Shown: positions 29,301-39,536 of the stretch, piece by piece | Layout of the letters: every line of letters begins with the position of its first letter | Position numbering within the stretch: position 1 is the stretch's first letter | Assembly: GCF_901933205.1 (NCBI RefSeq) | Contig: NC_044590.1 | Span: forward strand, 4,727,501 to 4,791,500 | Length of the DNA: 64,000 nucleotides | Source: Camarhynchus parvulus | Lineage: Eukaryota > Chordata > Aves > Passeriformes > Thraupidae | Direction: 5' to 3' | The notes under the pieces: generated by a model | What the model was told of the DNA's origin: nothing | The model's database searches: none | What the model saw: only the letters and a program-made list of their open reading frames with translations | Position numbers and translations under genes: made by a program

Positions 29301-32300
29301 CCCAGCCATTTATCCAAAATATATTAAGCACAAGGCCATGATTAAAAGCAAGAAAAAAAAAATTCCCTCTCCACGCTCCTCAGCATCTCCCAAAATCCAT
29401 TTAACTTTCCTCCCTGGAGCTGTTTGTCATGTTTCTGGCACTCAGACCTGGGTCTGACGTGGAGACCTTCAAGTGACTTTTCCTCCTCTTGCAGCCTTTA
29501 TCCCCCACCAATTCTGACAAGAAGAATCGCTCCTCCCCAAGGAGGCAGGAACAGCCAAGGTACCAGCAGGAGCAATTCCCATCCAACCCCCAGCAGATAC
29601 CTGGACACAGCCCCTTCCCCAGCCACGGTGGGAGCCCTGATCCATCCTGCTGATGAAGCCATTAAGATTAGGCTGTGAGGAGAGTGTTCAATACCCTCAC
29701 ACCAGCTGGGTGGCCAGCCCAAGCCATCCTGGAGCTCATTTGCTGGCTGTGAATATTCCTCCTTCTCTCCTTCCCACAGGATTTTAACACCCCTGCGAGG
29801 AGAGCAAGCTCCCAGCCAGCAAAAAGCAAAGAGCAACAGGCTGCTTAATGAACTGCCCCTCTCCCAATTGCCACAGCCTTGCCAAAGGCTGGAGAAAGCC
29901 AATTCCAGCTGGTAATGAAGCACTTATGGCTGGAGAGGGATGGAGGCAGCAGGGAAGCAGAGCAGCAAAGGAAGGGGCTGACACCACAACCCCAGTGCCA
30001 GCCCTGGGTGCCGCCGGTGCCATCAGCACTCCAGGCACTCATGAGCCCCCACAGGGACAAAAGCTTTTAGGGGCTGTGAGTCCCTTAAATTGAACATTAA
30101 TTGGTCCAAGAGCTCTCTAGATTGATACACAGAGCAAGGAGAGGCTTTGTTTGCCAGCCAAAAAAATGCCCTGCTGTCAGACATGCCTGGGAGGGCGTCG
30201 CTACCTGTGCAGTTCTCACTGGAATCCAAGGAATTTGGGAAGCCTGGCTGCCAGGTACACTGGCCTGATCCTGCACCTGCCCTGCTGACCACACCGGGAC
30301 CCAAGAACTTCTCTCTCCTCTATCCTTTCAACCAGAGTGCACTTCAAAAGGAGGAAATTGGCGATTCTCTAACATTTAATCTGTTTCTGTTGCCCGACCT
30401 ACCAAAACAAAGGAGTTAAAAGCAAAGAACTGACTCTCACCAAGGGCATAAAGAGGTGATTATAGCAATTACATGCAATGAGGCCGTGTATGAAGGGGAA
30501 GCCACTAAAACCAGCTGAAGATTTATTTAGGCTTGTGCTGCTCTTGGCACCAGCTGGGTTTATCATGTATTGCTAAGGTGACAGGGAAGCAGAGGCTCTG
30601 TGAGCCCACAGAAAATCCACACCAGCATCTGCCACCAGCACCACACATGCAAATTCTGATACCAATCCCGCAGAAATGATGGTGCAATCCCATCTCCCTG
30701 GGTACCAAGGGCAAACAGACTCAGGAGAGAGAATGTCAATGTAGACCAGCTCAGTTTTAACTCCCAAATTATTCCAGGCTCTGGCTCCCAGCACAGCAGC
30801 TCTGAAGGCTGCAAACCCCCAGGTGAGCCGAGCCCAGCAGCTTGCAGGCACACTGGGCAGCTGGATTAGCTCTGGCCTAAAGCCAGAGAGAGGGACAAAG
30901 AGGAGGAGAAGCTCCATTGCAGGCTGGTCACAGGGGAGTGAGTGCACAGCCATGCACCCAGCAGCACACCCCTGCCAGCTGGGATGCTTCGAAGAGACAC
31001 ACACAGCAGATGCCACCTCTGCTGGGGAGGGCTCAGCCCCAGCAGGCTTTGCCCACACAAAGCTGCACTGCAATGGAGAGTACAAAAAACAACATTTAAC
31101 TCTGGCCAGAAAAACGTGGTGCAGAGCAGTCAGGTATCAAGCAATTCAGAAAATAAAGGGTTTCATTCAATTCAGAAAATACAGCCTGCTAATGCAAATC
31201 AAGATACAGAACTTGTTGTTTGCACCAATTTAAAGTGTGGGTGCAAAAAGGCACATGAAAAGGCTCAAAACCCCCACAACCACCCAGGGTAGAATCTGGG
31301 CTGCTCAGAGCAGCATCTCTTCTGAATTTCAGACATGCAGAACACTGACAAAGGATCCCAGACTGAAAGGACTGGTCACCAGAAGCAGGAGTGTCTGAGG
31401 GAGAAGCTGCACTGCAATGGAGAGCAGAGACTCAAACTCCCTGCTCAGCAGCAGAGATTTCACTGCTGCTGGTACAGCACAGCTTGAGGCAGCTGGCACT
31501 CATGGAGAGAACAAATTTATGAAGGGTGTTTGGCTCCAAAGTTTGCAGACTCCAAATGAGTGCTACAGCAAGGCAGGGAGCAGAGCAGAGCCAGTCCTGG
31601 GTACTCACGGGTGTGTTTGAGGCATCTAACTGGAGGGTACATCATCAATACAGACTGGCCCTCTCTGGATGTAAATTTGGAGTCAGGCACCTTGCAAATT
31701 GCACTGACAAATGAGCCTTTACTCTAGCAGAGAGAGTGAAAGATCCACCTGTGAAGTCACTGTAAAGTTTTGGTATCCGAAAAATCTCAAAACCTCTACA
31801 AAACAAAGCAAACTCCCAAAGGGGCTGTGAGTCAGCCCCCAAAAGGCTGCTGAGCAACCACAACAAACAGGTCTGCTGGGGGAGAGGTGAGCTCCAAAAC
31901 TGCCCCATCCCACAGACTTCTCTGCCTTGCCACCAACAGAGAGCAAACATCCATTGTCATCCTTTGTCTTTTATAGGAAGACCTTCAGCAGGGACTTGCT
32001 GTTTTTTAAGAAGTTGTAAACACACCAGTTAAAAGTTTCAGAGCCTTGAACTTCTCAGGGCTGCATTTTCCCATTTTAGGGTGAGATGTTGCTAAGTGTC
32101 CCCCTCTGAGAGGCAGGTACCCTCTAAGGGGAATGACACCTACATAACCTGATGAGTTTCCACAAGTGACTCAGCTTTTAGGGAAGATCTAAATAGTAAC
32201 AAAGAGCACAATGTAGCTAATATTACAAACAGACAAGAAGTTTTCCCTTGCCTATTCTAACCAAAGCCTCCTGCCCTGACATTGAACGAGTGTATTTTGT

Positions 32301-34092
32301 TCCACTCTTCCAGCGAGGTCCACTAAAGGATTTCAGAAGCAGAAAAGCAGTTCCTCACCAGTATGGTCTACAACACAAAGAAGAAAGGATTTGTGTTACC
32401 TGTCCAAGGTCCAGGGTGACGTTGACCTGGTTGAACTCCAGCCCCCGGGACAGGGGGGGACTCTGCCACCAGCGCTCTGTGCCATCGATAGCATTTGTGA
32501 TCGGGTGGGCCTTGTTGCTGTTTGCAGAGGAGCAGATGTCACAGTACTGGCCCTGGCAGAAAGTACAAAAAACGACATTTAATTCTGGCCAGAAAACTGT
32601 GCTACAGAGCAGTCAGGTATCAAGCAATTCAGAAAATAAAGGGTTTCATTCATATCAAAACAGCCTGCTAATGCAAATCAAGACACAGAAGGTGTTGTTT
32701 GCACCAATTTAAAGTGTGGGTGCAAAAAGGCACATGAAAAGGCTCAAAACCCCCACAACCACCCAGGGTAGAATCTGGGCTGCTCAGAGCAGCATCCCTC
32801 CTGAATTTCAGACATGCAGTGAACATTGAAAAGGACCCCAGACTCAAAGGACTGGTCACCAGAAGCAGGAGTGTCTGAGGGAGAAGCTGCACTGCAATGG
32901 AGAGCAGAGGCTCAAACTCCCTGCTCAGCAGCTCCTGTGCTGGGGCTGCCACTCACACCCAGCCCTGCCCAGCCCAGAGCCCCTGCCCTGAACCATTCAG
33001 TCACTTCCATGGTCTCAGACTGGCAGCTCCTCTGCCCAGCTCCCTGCAGTGTGTTTCTTGCCCACCTATTCAGCTCACAATATCGCTCTTTCAGCTGCAT
33101 TCTCAAGCTTAGTCTCACAGCCAAGTTCCTTTTGCTGCGGATGCTGCGATGCAAGGCCAGAAAGGGACAGCCCCAGCTGTCAGCTGGCCAGGGACTGCCA
33201 CCACTTCTCTGCCTGGCTTTTGTGGCCTGGGGTGGCTTTGTCAGCTCCATGGACACGCTGCCAGAGAAAACAACCCCACAACTTCAACAGCACCTCCTGA
33301 GCAGGATCAGACAAAGCCCTGAGCTGTTAGGGGCAATTCTTTCTCTCTCATTAATGGACAAATGAATCTGACCCATGCTCAAAGAAACCTGCAAAGCCCC
33401 CTGAAAACTGGCAAATTGTTATGTGGAGCCACTGTTGTGTCACTTGAATTGCTGCTACAAACAACCTGGAAGGGAGCTGTGTTAGAGGCAGTTTTCCTTT
33501 TAAAGGCACAGTTATCCCCAGGCAGGAACGCTGCTCTTGCTTGCCCCAGCTGCAGCCAGTGTTAATATTGCACCAGGTACAAGATCTCAAGACAGGCAAT
33601 CCCCTTCCTGCCCCTGCCAGGGCTGAGGCAAGGCAGGGCCACTGAGAGCAAGGGATTTTCCAGATCCTCCAAACTTTGGAGCCATCTCAGTGCAAATGAA
33701 ACAGATTTCACAGTGTTATCCCCCACTACCACATGCTTTGTTACTTACAGACAATAATGCAATACAAGTTATCCTGAGCAAGAACACTTTAAAATTAATT
33801 CCTCCAGAGATGTGAAAATAGAGATGGGCAAGCCCAAGGCCTAAGAAGAGGGGAGCTGAAACCATCCAGGTAAGCCTGACACAGATGCAGGGAGCACTCA
33901 GTGTACAGAGAGGTCACAAGGCTGGTTTGGACATGCTTTGAGCCAGGAGGGAGAGCAGACCAGATAAAACTGACCCAACTCTTCAAGCTCAAACCTTTAA
34001 TGGGAACCGGTGCAACAGGTTGTGTGGAAATTTCACCACAACACTGAGGTGGGGGGGGAAGTGAGGCAAGGTTACAAAACAGGGATAAATAA

Positions 34093-34124
<32 letters not shown>

Positions 34125-37100
34125 CACTTTCATACTTCAAATTCTTGCCACAGATGTAAAACCATTTTGAACCCAGAGTTCACATTGATGGGAGACAGTC
34201 ACCTCAAGCTGAGTAAGAGGGGAGTAAAAATTAGGATCAGCTGCTCCATATTCATAATGCTGCTGTTGTCCCTCCCTGGGCAGCCTGCTGGGCTGGGAAC
34301 ACATCAGCAGCTGAAGCAGGTTCGCTGTTCAAAGTGTGATTAGCCTCTCTGATGCACCAGGTGCTCATTAGTCGTTTCATTAGAGCCAAACCTAAACCTG
34401 ACCAGAATCATTTCCAGCTATTTGCGTTTTAGAGCAATTCCGGCTCCTGCACATTGTGTCAGGCTCTCTACAGGGAAGTTCTGACATCAGCAAGAGGATT
34501 TTAATTAAAAAGCAATTGTGAACAGCAGGCTTAGCAGAGACTGCAGGTTGCCAGAGCAGTAGAAGCATGGACACTACAGAGGTATGGTCAAAGGAAGAAC
34601 TTCAGCAACACAGGGAGCTGCAGGGCAGCTCAGAGCACATAAAACTGCCACTGTCAGAGCAAGCTGCAGAGAGATAAGGAGGAGGTTTGAATGAGGGGCA
34701 GCTTCCAGGGACCTGCAGGGCCTGATCCTGCTCAGGGAACTTTGAAGCTTCCCTCGAGCATAAAGACCAGCTGGGCACCCTGCTGCCACCTCTCTCAGGG
34801 GACACAGGTGGCTTTGTCCCAGTTTATCTGGCCCTGCCATGACCCAACACCAGCTCCTCTCACCTGATTTATCAGAAAGCCACAGGCAGCACGGGGCTGC
34901 TGGGGATGAGGTAAAAAGGGCAGGAAATGGGGTGTAAAAAGTTCTGTTTGAGACAAAGTGCCTGTTGCAGGCTGCTACCAGGGCTGTCCCTGCGGATCAG
35001 CTGCTCACACGGAGTTAGGCAGGGGCTGGCTCACCGTGTGTCCTTCCTGTGGGCAAGAACTTGTTCCAAACCTGCGTTTTCAGCCGGCTAAACCACTGAA
35101 ATCCAACACTATCATAGGTGCAAACACAGAAGAGACACCTACAGAGAGGCACAGCACCAATGGTCACCTGGCACACTGAGAGCCCTGGGCTGAGCCAGAT
35201 TCCTTCTGCCACACACCAGAGACAGGACATGGGATAAAGAGATACCAGCACAAATGGTCACTGACACTTAATTCTGAGACACTCAGGGATGAAACAGCTT
35301 CAGATTCCATCTGTTATCAACACCTGGAAGAGTGAGAGGGCCAGAGCTCCGGTCAGTGGCCCAAGGACAGCTCAGGGCTGCAGCTCCGTGCTGTGAACAG
35401 GCTTCCGAGGAAGGCACAAGCAGCACTGCCTTGAAATCACTCAATTTCATTGTACATTCTTAAATTCTGAGGTCTGTAATTGCTTTAATTAATGCCAGTA
35501 ACCAGCCTCACTGCTACAATCCTAATCTGAAACAATAATCTACAGCCCTGCCCCACCCTGAGGAGCAGCGCACCATCCCTGCTGGCTCTGGAACAGCCCT
35601 CAGGCACAGGGTGGGATGGGGAACACACAGCTCTGCCTTTGCAGACTTGTCTGTCTCGGAAGGCAGCACCTCCAGTAAAGCTTGAACAAAAAAAAGAAAC
35701 CTATGATCTCTCTTCTGCCTCACCCTCAAGACATTACCATCAAGGCAGGGCTGACCCACACTGAGGAGTGAATGTGACAAGGGAAGCAAACCTCCAGGGC
35801 AAGTCTCTTTCAGCACACCTCAGCCTTGCTGTGCCTCACATCCTTCCAGACTGAAAAGCCCCCCACAGTTGGAAATGCAGCCTTCTGCCAAAAAGCCCTG
35901 AATAAAGCAAAGGAAACTCCTTGAAAAGGTTTACAGCCTTCCCACAAGCTGTGCCAAAACCACTGCAAGTGTCTTTAAGGCAGTTTACTTCAGAAAACTT
36001 AATGATTATTGACATTTTAAGACCATCATGTTTAAAAGTCAGTGACTCCCTTTTTCTGAAGCCTTCTATAATGTCAAATTAAACCAGCAGAAAACAGAGA
36101 ACTGACTCAACAAATTTATTAGACAACTAAATTAATGCTTATCCCAGGTCTTTAACCAAGCAAATGTCCCTTCACCACCACAGTACATGGATGTCTCTTG
36201 GAAGGTCCCAAGTGGCATTTTTCCAGTATTCCTGATGCAAACTCCTTATGCCACAGCACATCACACAGTAATGAGCAGGTGAATGGAGGGGGGCAGGGGC
36301 TCTGGGCTGGTGGGACACGCAGGCAGTGAGGACATGCATGTGGAGCTCATTATTGTTGTTTCAGCCTGCTCAAATTGAACACTTCCCTCCCACCTCCCTC
36401 CTTGCTTCAGTCACCGGGTGGTGCCAAGCCCCCTAAAGGGGATGAATTGGGAACTCTGACCTCTGCTCTGATGCCTCCTGTTTCCTCCCCTCCCTTTTAG
36501 GTGCTGCCTGTGGTCATGGAAAGGAGCCACTACAAAAGGAATTTTCTAAAGCTTTCAGACTGAGTGCAGCCCGCTGGCCTGGGAAGTGGTGCTCAGATCA
36601 AAGCCCCCCTGTACCAGAGCTGCACAGGGGACAGGAGGGGGTCGCTGCAGAATTCCAGAGCTCAGGAGCTGTGTTCGGCACTGGGGGGATGCTGGGACAG
36701 CCTGAAGGGGTTATTTCAGTCAGCAGCATCCTTAGTGCTGTGTGTCATGCTGAGCTAGCAGGGTGGCCAGAGCACAGATGGACACACGTGGAGTGATAAA
36801 TGCACACCCACATTTGCCAGCTTTTCCAAGCAGCCTTATCCTCCCCGTTTTGCTTGGCACATCGTTCACATATTTGTCTGCAAGTGCACAGTTACTTCTT
36901 CACCTTTCCTTACTCCTCTGCCTCGCTGGAGGCACAATTACTACATGGAGGTGCCTGTAAGCCTCCTGCTACTGGGATTTCAGGCAAAACTTCTTCTACT
37001 TTACAGCGCAGGGAAGTGAGACATGGCTTTAAAAGGTGGCAAAGCTTGCAGGATGATACGTCAGGTTTTGGCCATCCAGTGACATCTTCAACCATTTATA

Positions 37101-38432
37101 CCACACAGACAGCAGAATTCCATGTCACAACCACACAATGGCTGGAAAATTCCTAGTGCAGCGCTAACTCGGGAGAATGCGGGCCAGAATGAGAAAAATG
37201 CTTCAGAGATGATCCTGTAACAAAGCCACCCCCGCCAAAAGGCTGAGAAAGGCTCGGTCGGAGAAACGGACAGTTTTCCTTTGCTGGTCCTTGTTATGTA
37301 CAACAGGGATAACACCAGTGCAACAGGTGAGTGGCACCGCAGCTCTCACAACTCTCACAAGCAGAAAACACCGAGCAGCAGCTGGTGGCTCCATGGCTGG
37401 CTTCAGGCTGCAGGAGCATTTCAAATCAGAGCTGCTCTTCCCGGCTTGGGCTGCCCTCAGGGGGGACACTGGGTCTGGAGTTCCTGCAACTAAACCCGGT
37501 GTTTTACAAACCCCTTTACAACTGTTCTTTCCTTCCTTCAAGGGAGCCACGGCTGTTTCACTGCACTGCAGCTTTTACCGTCCACATTCCTGGCTGCAAG
37601 CTCCCTCTGGGCAGCTTAAAATGGGACCCCTGAGATGAATCACCTGACACTGGCTTGTAAAATCCACTCTTGTAACTTTCCCCTCTGCTCATCCCAACGC
37701 CCCACCGAGCACACCGAGCTAAAACACATCAGTGTAAATATTATCAGTTCGAGACGCACCAAAGCAATCACTATCACATTCACCGTAACGATTCACTGAT
37801 TACCAAAGGGAATTTAGGTGCTGGTTTGCCCGGGATTTAATAAACACAAAGAACCCACAACTTTAAAAAGAACGAGCCGCGCTCCATCCGAGCAACTCCC
37901 GGCAGGGCTGGGAGAGAGCCCGAACACGTGCGCGCCCCCAGCCCCGCTGCTCCGGGGGATGGATGCCCCGGACCAGCCCTCCCTGGCTGTTCCACAACCA
38001 GAGCCCCCAGCACCGACCCACCCGCGGCCGCTCCGCCCGGGGACGCGTGCGAGCACCGCGGGGAGCGGGCCCTGCCCGCCCAGCCCCGCTGCGCACAAAG
38101 GGGGCTCCGTGCCCTCATCCCCGGCCCGGCCGTACCTGGATGGTCTGGTTGGGGTCCCCCCCGGCCACCGGGCCCCCCACCAGCTTGCAGTACAGATCCT
38201 CCACGGCGCGCCGGCTGCCGGCGCCCGCCGGCTCCTCGCCGCAGGTGGCGGTGGCGGAGATGCGGGTGCCCTCGGCCAGGTTGAAGTAGGGCGGGTGGAG
38301 GCTGTGCCCGTTCACATCGCTGGGGAAGGAGGCGGGCGGCCGGGCGGCGGCGGGCAGCGACAGCAGGAGCAGGGACAGCAAGGACAGCAGGAGCAGGAGC
38401 CGCGCACCGCCCCGCTCCGCCGCCTTCGCCAT
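2184..38432 (-). CDS. LAMA5: Laminin subunit alpha-5, 5' part of the gene (exons 1-3 of a long gene)
   Basis: Laminin alpha-5 is the large alpha chain of laminin-511 and -521, secreted trimers of basement membranes. Its N-terminal LN domain polymerises the laminin network. The coding sequence here is the complement of 38136-38432, 32400-32552 and 2184-2301, giving residues 1-189 plus the first base of codon 190. The translation matches the family: a signal peptide, then [58 protein letters not shown], and [18 protein letters not shown]. The [12 protein letters not shown] run and [11 protein letters not shown] separate alpha-5 from alpha-1, -2 and -3. Phases are 0, 0 and 1, and every visible splice site is GT/AG. 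Introns are 5.6 kb and 30.1 kb. The remaining LN sequence, the EGF repeats, coiled coil and LG domains lie beyond base 1, so the gene is cut by the window edge and not visibly broken. Confidence 0.97.
6013..6052. repeat. Perfect 20-bp tandem duplication, AT-rich
   Basis: Two exact adjacent copies of AAATACCATTAAAATATAAT occupy 6013-6032 and 6033-6052. The sequence lies in LAMA5 intron 2 and has no apparent coding or splice role. Confidence 0.9.
12113..12140. repeat. Short ACTAAA-type simple repeat
   Basis: About four and a half imperfect copies of a 6-7 base unit (AACTAAA, ACTAAAA) are seen in intron 2. It is simple-sequence DNA without a coding frame. Confidence 0.8.
21533..21717. repeat. 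Two A-rich tracts
   Basis: A-rich runs at 21533-21560 and 21691-21717 (A13 then CACCCC then A6) lie about 130 bases apart in intron 2. I see no target-site duplications around them and cannot tie them to a retrotransposon tail. Confidence 0.6.
31079..31451. repeat. Duplicated ~370 bp block, copy A (inside intron 2)
   Basis: This block matches 32562-32931 in the same orientation at roughly 94-95% identity, judged by eye, with one 5-base gap near 31175. Both copies begin at AGTACAAAAAAC and end at CTGCTCAGCAG, and homology stops abruptly at both points. A 20-mer, AGCTGCACTGCAATGGAGAG, precedes copy A (31061-31080) and recurs near its right end (31405-31424), leaving a 344-bp period. That suggests remnants of a longer tandem array. 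I do not recognise a transposon family in it. Confidence 0.92.
31452..32399 (-). other. Start of LAMA5 intron 2 between the duplicated block and exon 2
   Basis: This 948-base spacer follows the exon 2 donor (at 32398-32399). It is single-copy in appearance, with no second copy of exon 2, no coding frame of note and no clear mobile element. Confidence 0.7.
32400..32552 (-). CDS. LAMA5: LAMA5 exon 2: LN domain, GQYCDIC to DLGQ
   Basis: The exon has 51 codons (residues 100-150), phase 0 at both ends. The acceptor is CTGCCAG and the donor is CAG followed by GTAACA. It encodes the LN segment with the Cys103/Cys106 pair (QYCDIC), the AIDG motif, the Trp127-Trp128 pair of [12 protein letters not shown], and the strand ending in VTLDLGQ. 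Asn143 (NVT) is a predicted N-glycosylation site. No conserved residue appears lost. The upstream splice region is unusual: the polypyrimidine tract and the likely branch-point zone lie inside a ~370 bp sequence (32562-32931) that has a second copy 1.48 kb away, on the other side of this exon (31079-31451). Confidence 0.97.
32562..32931. repeat. Duplicated ~370 bp block, copy B (abuts the exon 2 acceptor)
   Basis: This is the partner of 31079-31451. It begins only nine bases upstream (in gene orientation) of LAMA5 exon 2. The pyrimidine tract of that exon's 3' splice site (TTTTTTGTACTTTCTGCCAG on the minus strand) is therefore partly inside the duplicated sequence. The 20-mer described for copy A recurs here at 32885-32904. 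Confidence 0.92.
32932..38135 (-). other. LAMA5 intron 1 (main part)
   Basis: The intron runs from the exon 1 donor (GTACGG) to the exon 2 acceptor, 5.58 kb in all including copy B of the duplicated block. It holds an A30 tract at 34094-34123 and becomes GC- and CpG-rich above about 37.87 kb, where it is part of the promoter island. No coding exon is recognised. Confidence 0.75.
34094..34123. repeat. A30 homopolymer tract
   Basis: Thirty uninterrupted A residues lie in intron 1 (T30 in the LAMA5 transcript). The preceding 300 bases show no recognisable processed gene copy and I find no target-site duplication, so a retroposed origin is not supported. Length calls in such a run are error-prone. 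Confidence 0.85.
38136..38432 (-). CDS. LAMA5: LAMA5 exon 1: start codon, signal peptide, start of LN domain
   Basis: This exon codes 99 residues and ends in phase 0 at CAG with a GTACGG donor. The ATG at 38432 has a strong context, with A at -3 and G at +4. Residues 1-9 are a short basic n-region and residues 11-27 are almost pure Leu/Ser, a long hydrophobic core. Signal cleavage probably falls just after the Ala run at 28-30. The mature start is Pro-rich, then the LN domain begins near [11 protein letters not shown] (45-55). Cys64 and Cys82 are LN disulfide candidates, and Asn95 (NQT) is an N-glycosylation site conserved in alpha-5. The exon sits inside a CpG island and is very GC-rich, unlike exons 2 and 3. 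A 251-codon open frame on the opposite strand over this exon is a composition shadow. Confidence 0.97.
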
Positions 38433-38567
38433 CTTCGCTCGGCGGGGCCGGGCAGCGCTGCGGCACCGGCTCCGCTGGCCCGGCTCCGCTCGGCTCTGCC
38501 CCTCTCCGCAGCTGCCGCGCTACTTCAGCCCCGGCTGCGGGGAGGGGCCGGGCAGCCCCGCCGTCCC

Positions 38568-38670
38568 GCTTAACCCTTCACCGCCCCGGGAACCCCCGGC
38601 CCCGCCGCCCGCTTAACCCTTCACCGCCCCGGGAACCCCCGGCCCCGCCGCCCGGTTAACCCTTTGCCGG
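38568..38670. repeat. 43-bp tandem repeat in the LAMA5 promoter
   Basis: Two identical 43-bp copies (38568-38610 and 38611-38653) are followed by a partial, diverged third that starts GGTTAACCCTTTGCCGG. Each copy joins a TTAACCCTT box to a run of C tracts. On the LAMA5 sense strand these read as four G runs (GGG, GGGG, GGGGG, GGGG) with loops of 2-5 bases, a canonical G-quadruplex pattern. The repeat lies about 135-220 bases upstream of the start codon. Confidence 0.92.
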
Positions 38671-38703
38671 CTGGGGTGAAGGATGCCGCCCCCTCCCCAG
38701 GGA

Positions 38704-38719
38704 ACAATGTGCCCATTGT
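38704..38719. promoter_or_regulatory. Inverted paired SOX-type motif
   Basis: ACAATG (38704-38709) and its exact inverse CATTGT (38714-38719) are separated by four bases (TGCC). SoxE proteins (SOX8/9/10) are known to bind such inverted pairs as dimers with 3-5 base spacing. The site is about 275 bases upstream of the LAMA5 ATG, at the island edge. Function is inferred from sequence only. Confidence 0.5.
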
Positions 38720-39483
38720 GTCTGCGGGGTTGCGCTGCCCGCGGCGGCTCGCTGGGGTTTTAGTACGGTAAACTCCATTAACCGATAGATCGGGTTATCT
38801 GCAGGAAAAACTCGATTACTAATTAACAAAACAGGGGAAGGCTTGACCGAACCCAGTTCGCGCTCCCCGAGGTACGCTGTGGGTTCTCATTTAATTTGGG
38901 CAGAGAAAATTTTAGTTCCACTTTCCCCGGAAAGGATGGCTTTGGGGAAATGACTTCACCTTCTCACCTAAGGGGGAAGGAAGCAGCTCAGCGATAACCC
39001 AACTTTCTCCCATCCCCTGGCTGCCCATGGACAACCCCTCCGTGATGTGACACATGCACTGTCAGCTCTTTCTATGCTGCTGGGGGGAAGACTTTTACAG
39101 ATAAAAACCTGAACATAAATACAGAGCAACACATAAACTAACTCATCAAACCACTGCTTTGATTTTCTGGCAAACACAGACTGTTTTAAAATCCAATAAT
39201 TAAATAATACCCACGAAATGTTGTGCCTGAGCTGGACAAGACTGCATCTTTAAAGCAGAACATACTAAGAGACCAGGTCTGGATTCCAAACAGTTGGGTT
39301 GCTGCGGTATTTGAACCCCACAGGAAGCAAAACAAGCTCTAAAGCATGTCCAGATCTTCACAGGCTGCGGCTGGGCATTTGCTCTTTGCATCACATCATC
39401 CTCTTTGTTTCTTATTCTCTGTGGACAGCCTAGGAGGTACCAGTCCTCTTGGAAAAGCTGCTGTCTGAAGTATGAAAAGCTTT

Positions 39484-39536
39484 AAAAAGAAAACAAACAA
39501 ACAATAAAAAAAAACAAACCCAAAACAAAAAAACCA
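39484..39536. repeat. A-rich simple sequence
   Basis: The tract consists of A runs broken by single C residues (AAACAAAC type). No target-site duplication or upstream retroposon body is recognisable. Confidence 0.8.

Larger units (their letters stand above)
2302..31078 (-). other. LAMA5 intron 2, main part (no coding sequence recognised)
   Basis: This is 28.8 kb of the 30.1 kb second intron. The open frames here, up to about 200 codons, show no domain, no conserved splice context and no codon bias, and many overlap on both strands, so I call none. Small repeats inside it are listed separately (6013-6052, 12113-12140, 21533-21717). Other low-complexity spots are a T12 run near 5544, A-rich DNA at 13096-13145, and an 18-bp imperfect direct repeat near 21454-21490. 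I saw no LINE reverse-transcriptase fragment and none of the terminal CR1 octamers, though old, decayed CR1 copies could escape reading by eye. Confidence 0.7.
37870..38755. promoter_or_regulatory. LAMA5: CpG island over LAMA5 exon 1 and promoter
   Basis: CpG dinucleotides are dense from about 37.87 kb to 38.75 kb and rare on either side. The island covers the 5' part of intron 1, exon 1, the 5' UTR and the proximal promoter. It is the only such island in the window, consistent with a single promoter here. Confidence 0.85.
38433..38760 (-). promoter_or_regulatory. LAMA5: LAMA5 5' UTR and proximal promoter (TATA-less, GC-rich)
   Basis: This is the sequence directly upstream of the LAMA5 ATG. 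I see no TATA box. GC-box-like runs (GGGGCGG, CCCCTCCCC) are abundant near 38535-38700. The start site cannot be placed by eye and is probably within 38440-38560. Further out are a duplicated 43-bp unit (38568-38653) and an inverted pair of SOX-type motifs (38704-38719). A TTATCT (GATA-type) motif lies near 38796, just outside. Confidence 0.75.

Noticed and set aside
33795..34133. Possible processed pseudogene ending at the A30 tract
   Set aside because: The sequence before the tract resembles no gene I know and no target-site duplication flanks it.
37818..38573. 251-codon plus-strand open frame across the CpG island
   Set aside because: It is the opposite strand of LAMA5 exon 1 and its GC-rich flanks. 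GC-rich DNA has few stop codons and the product has no recognisable domain.
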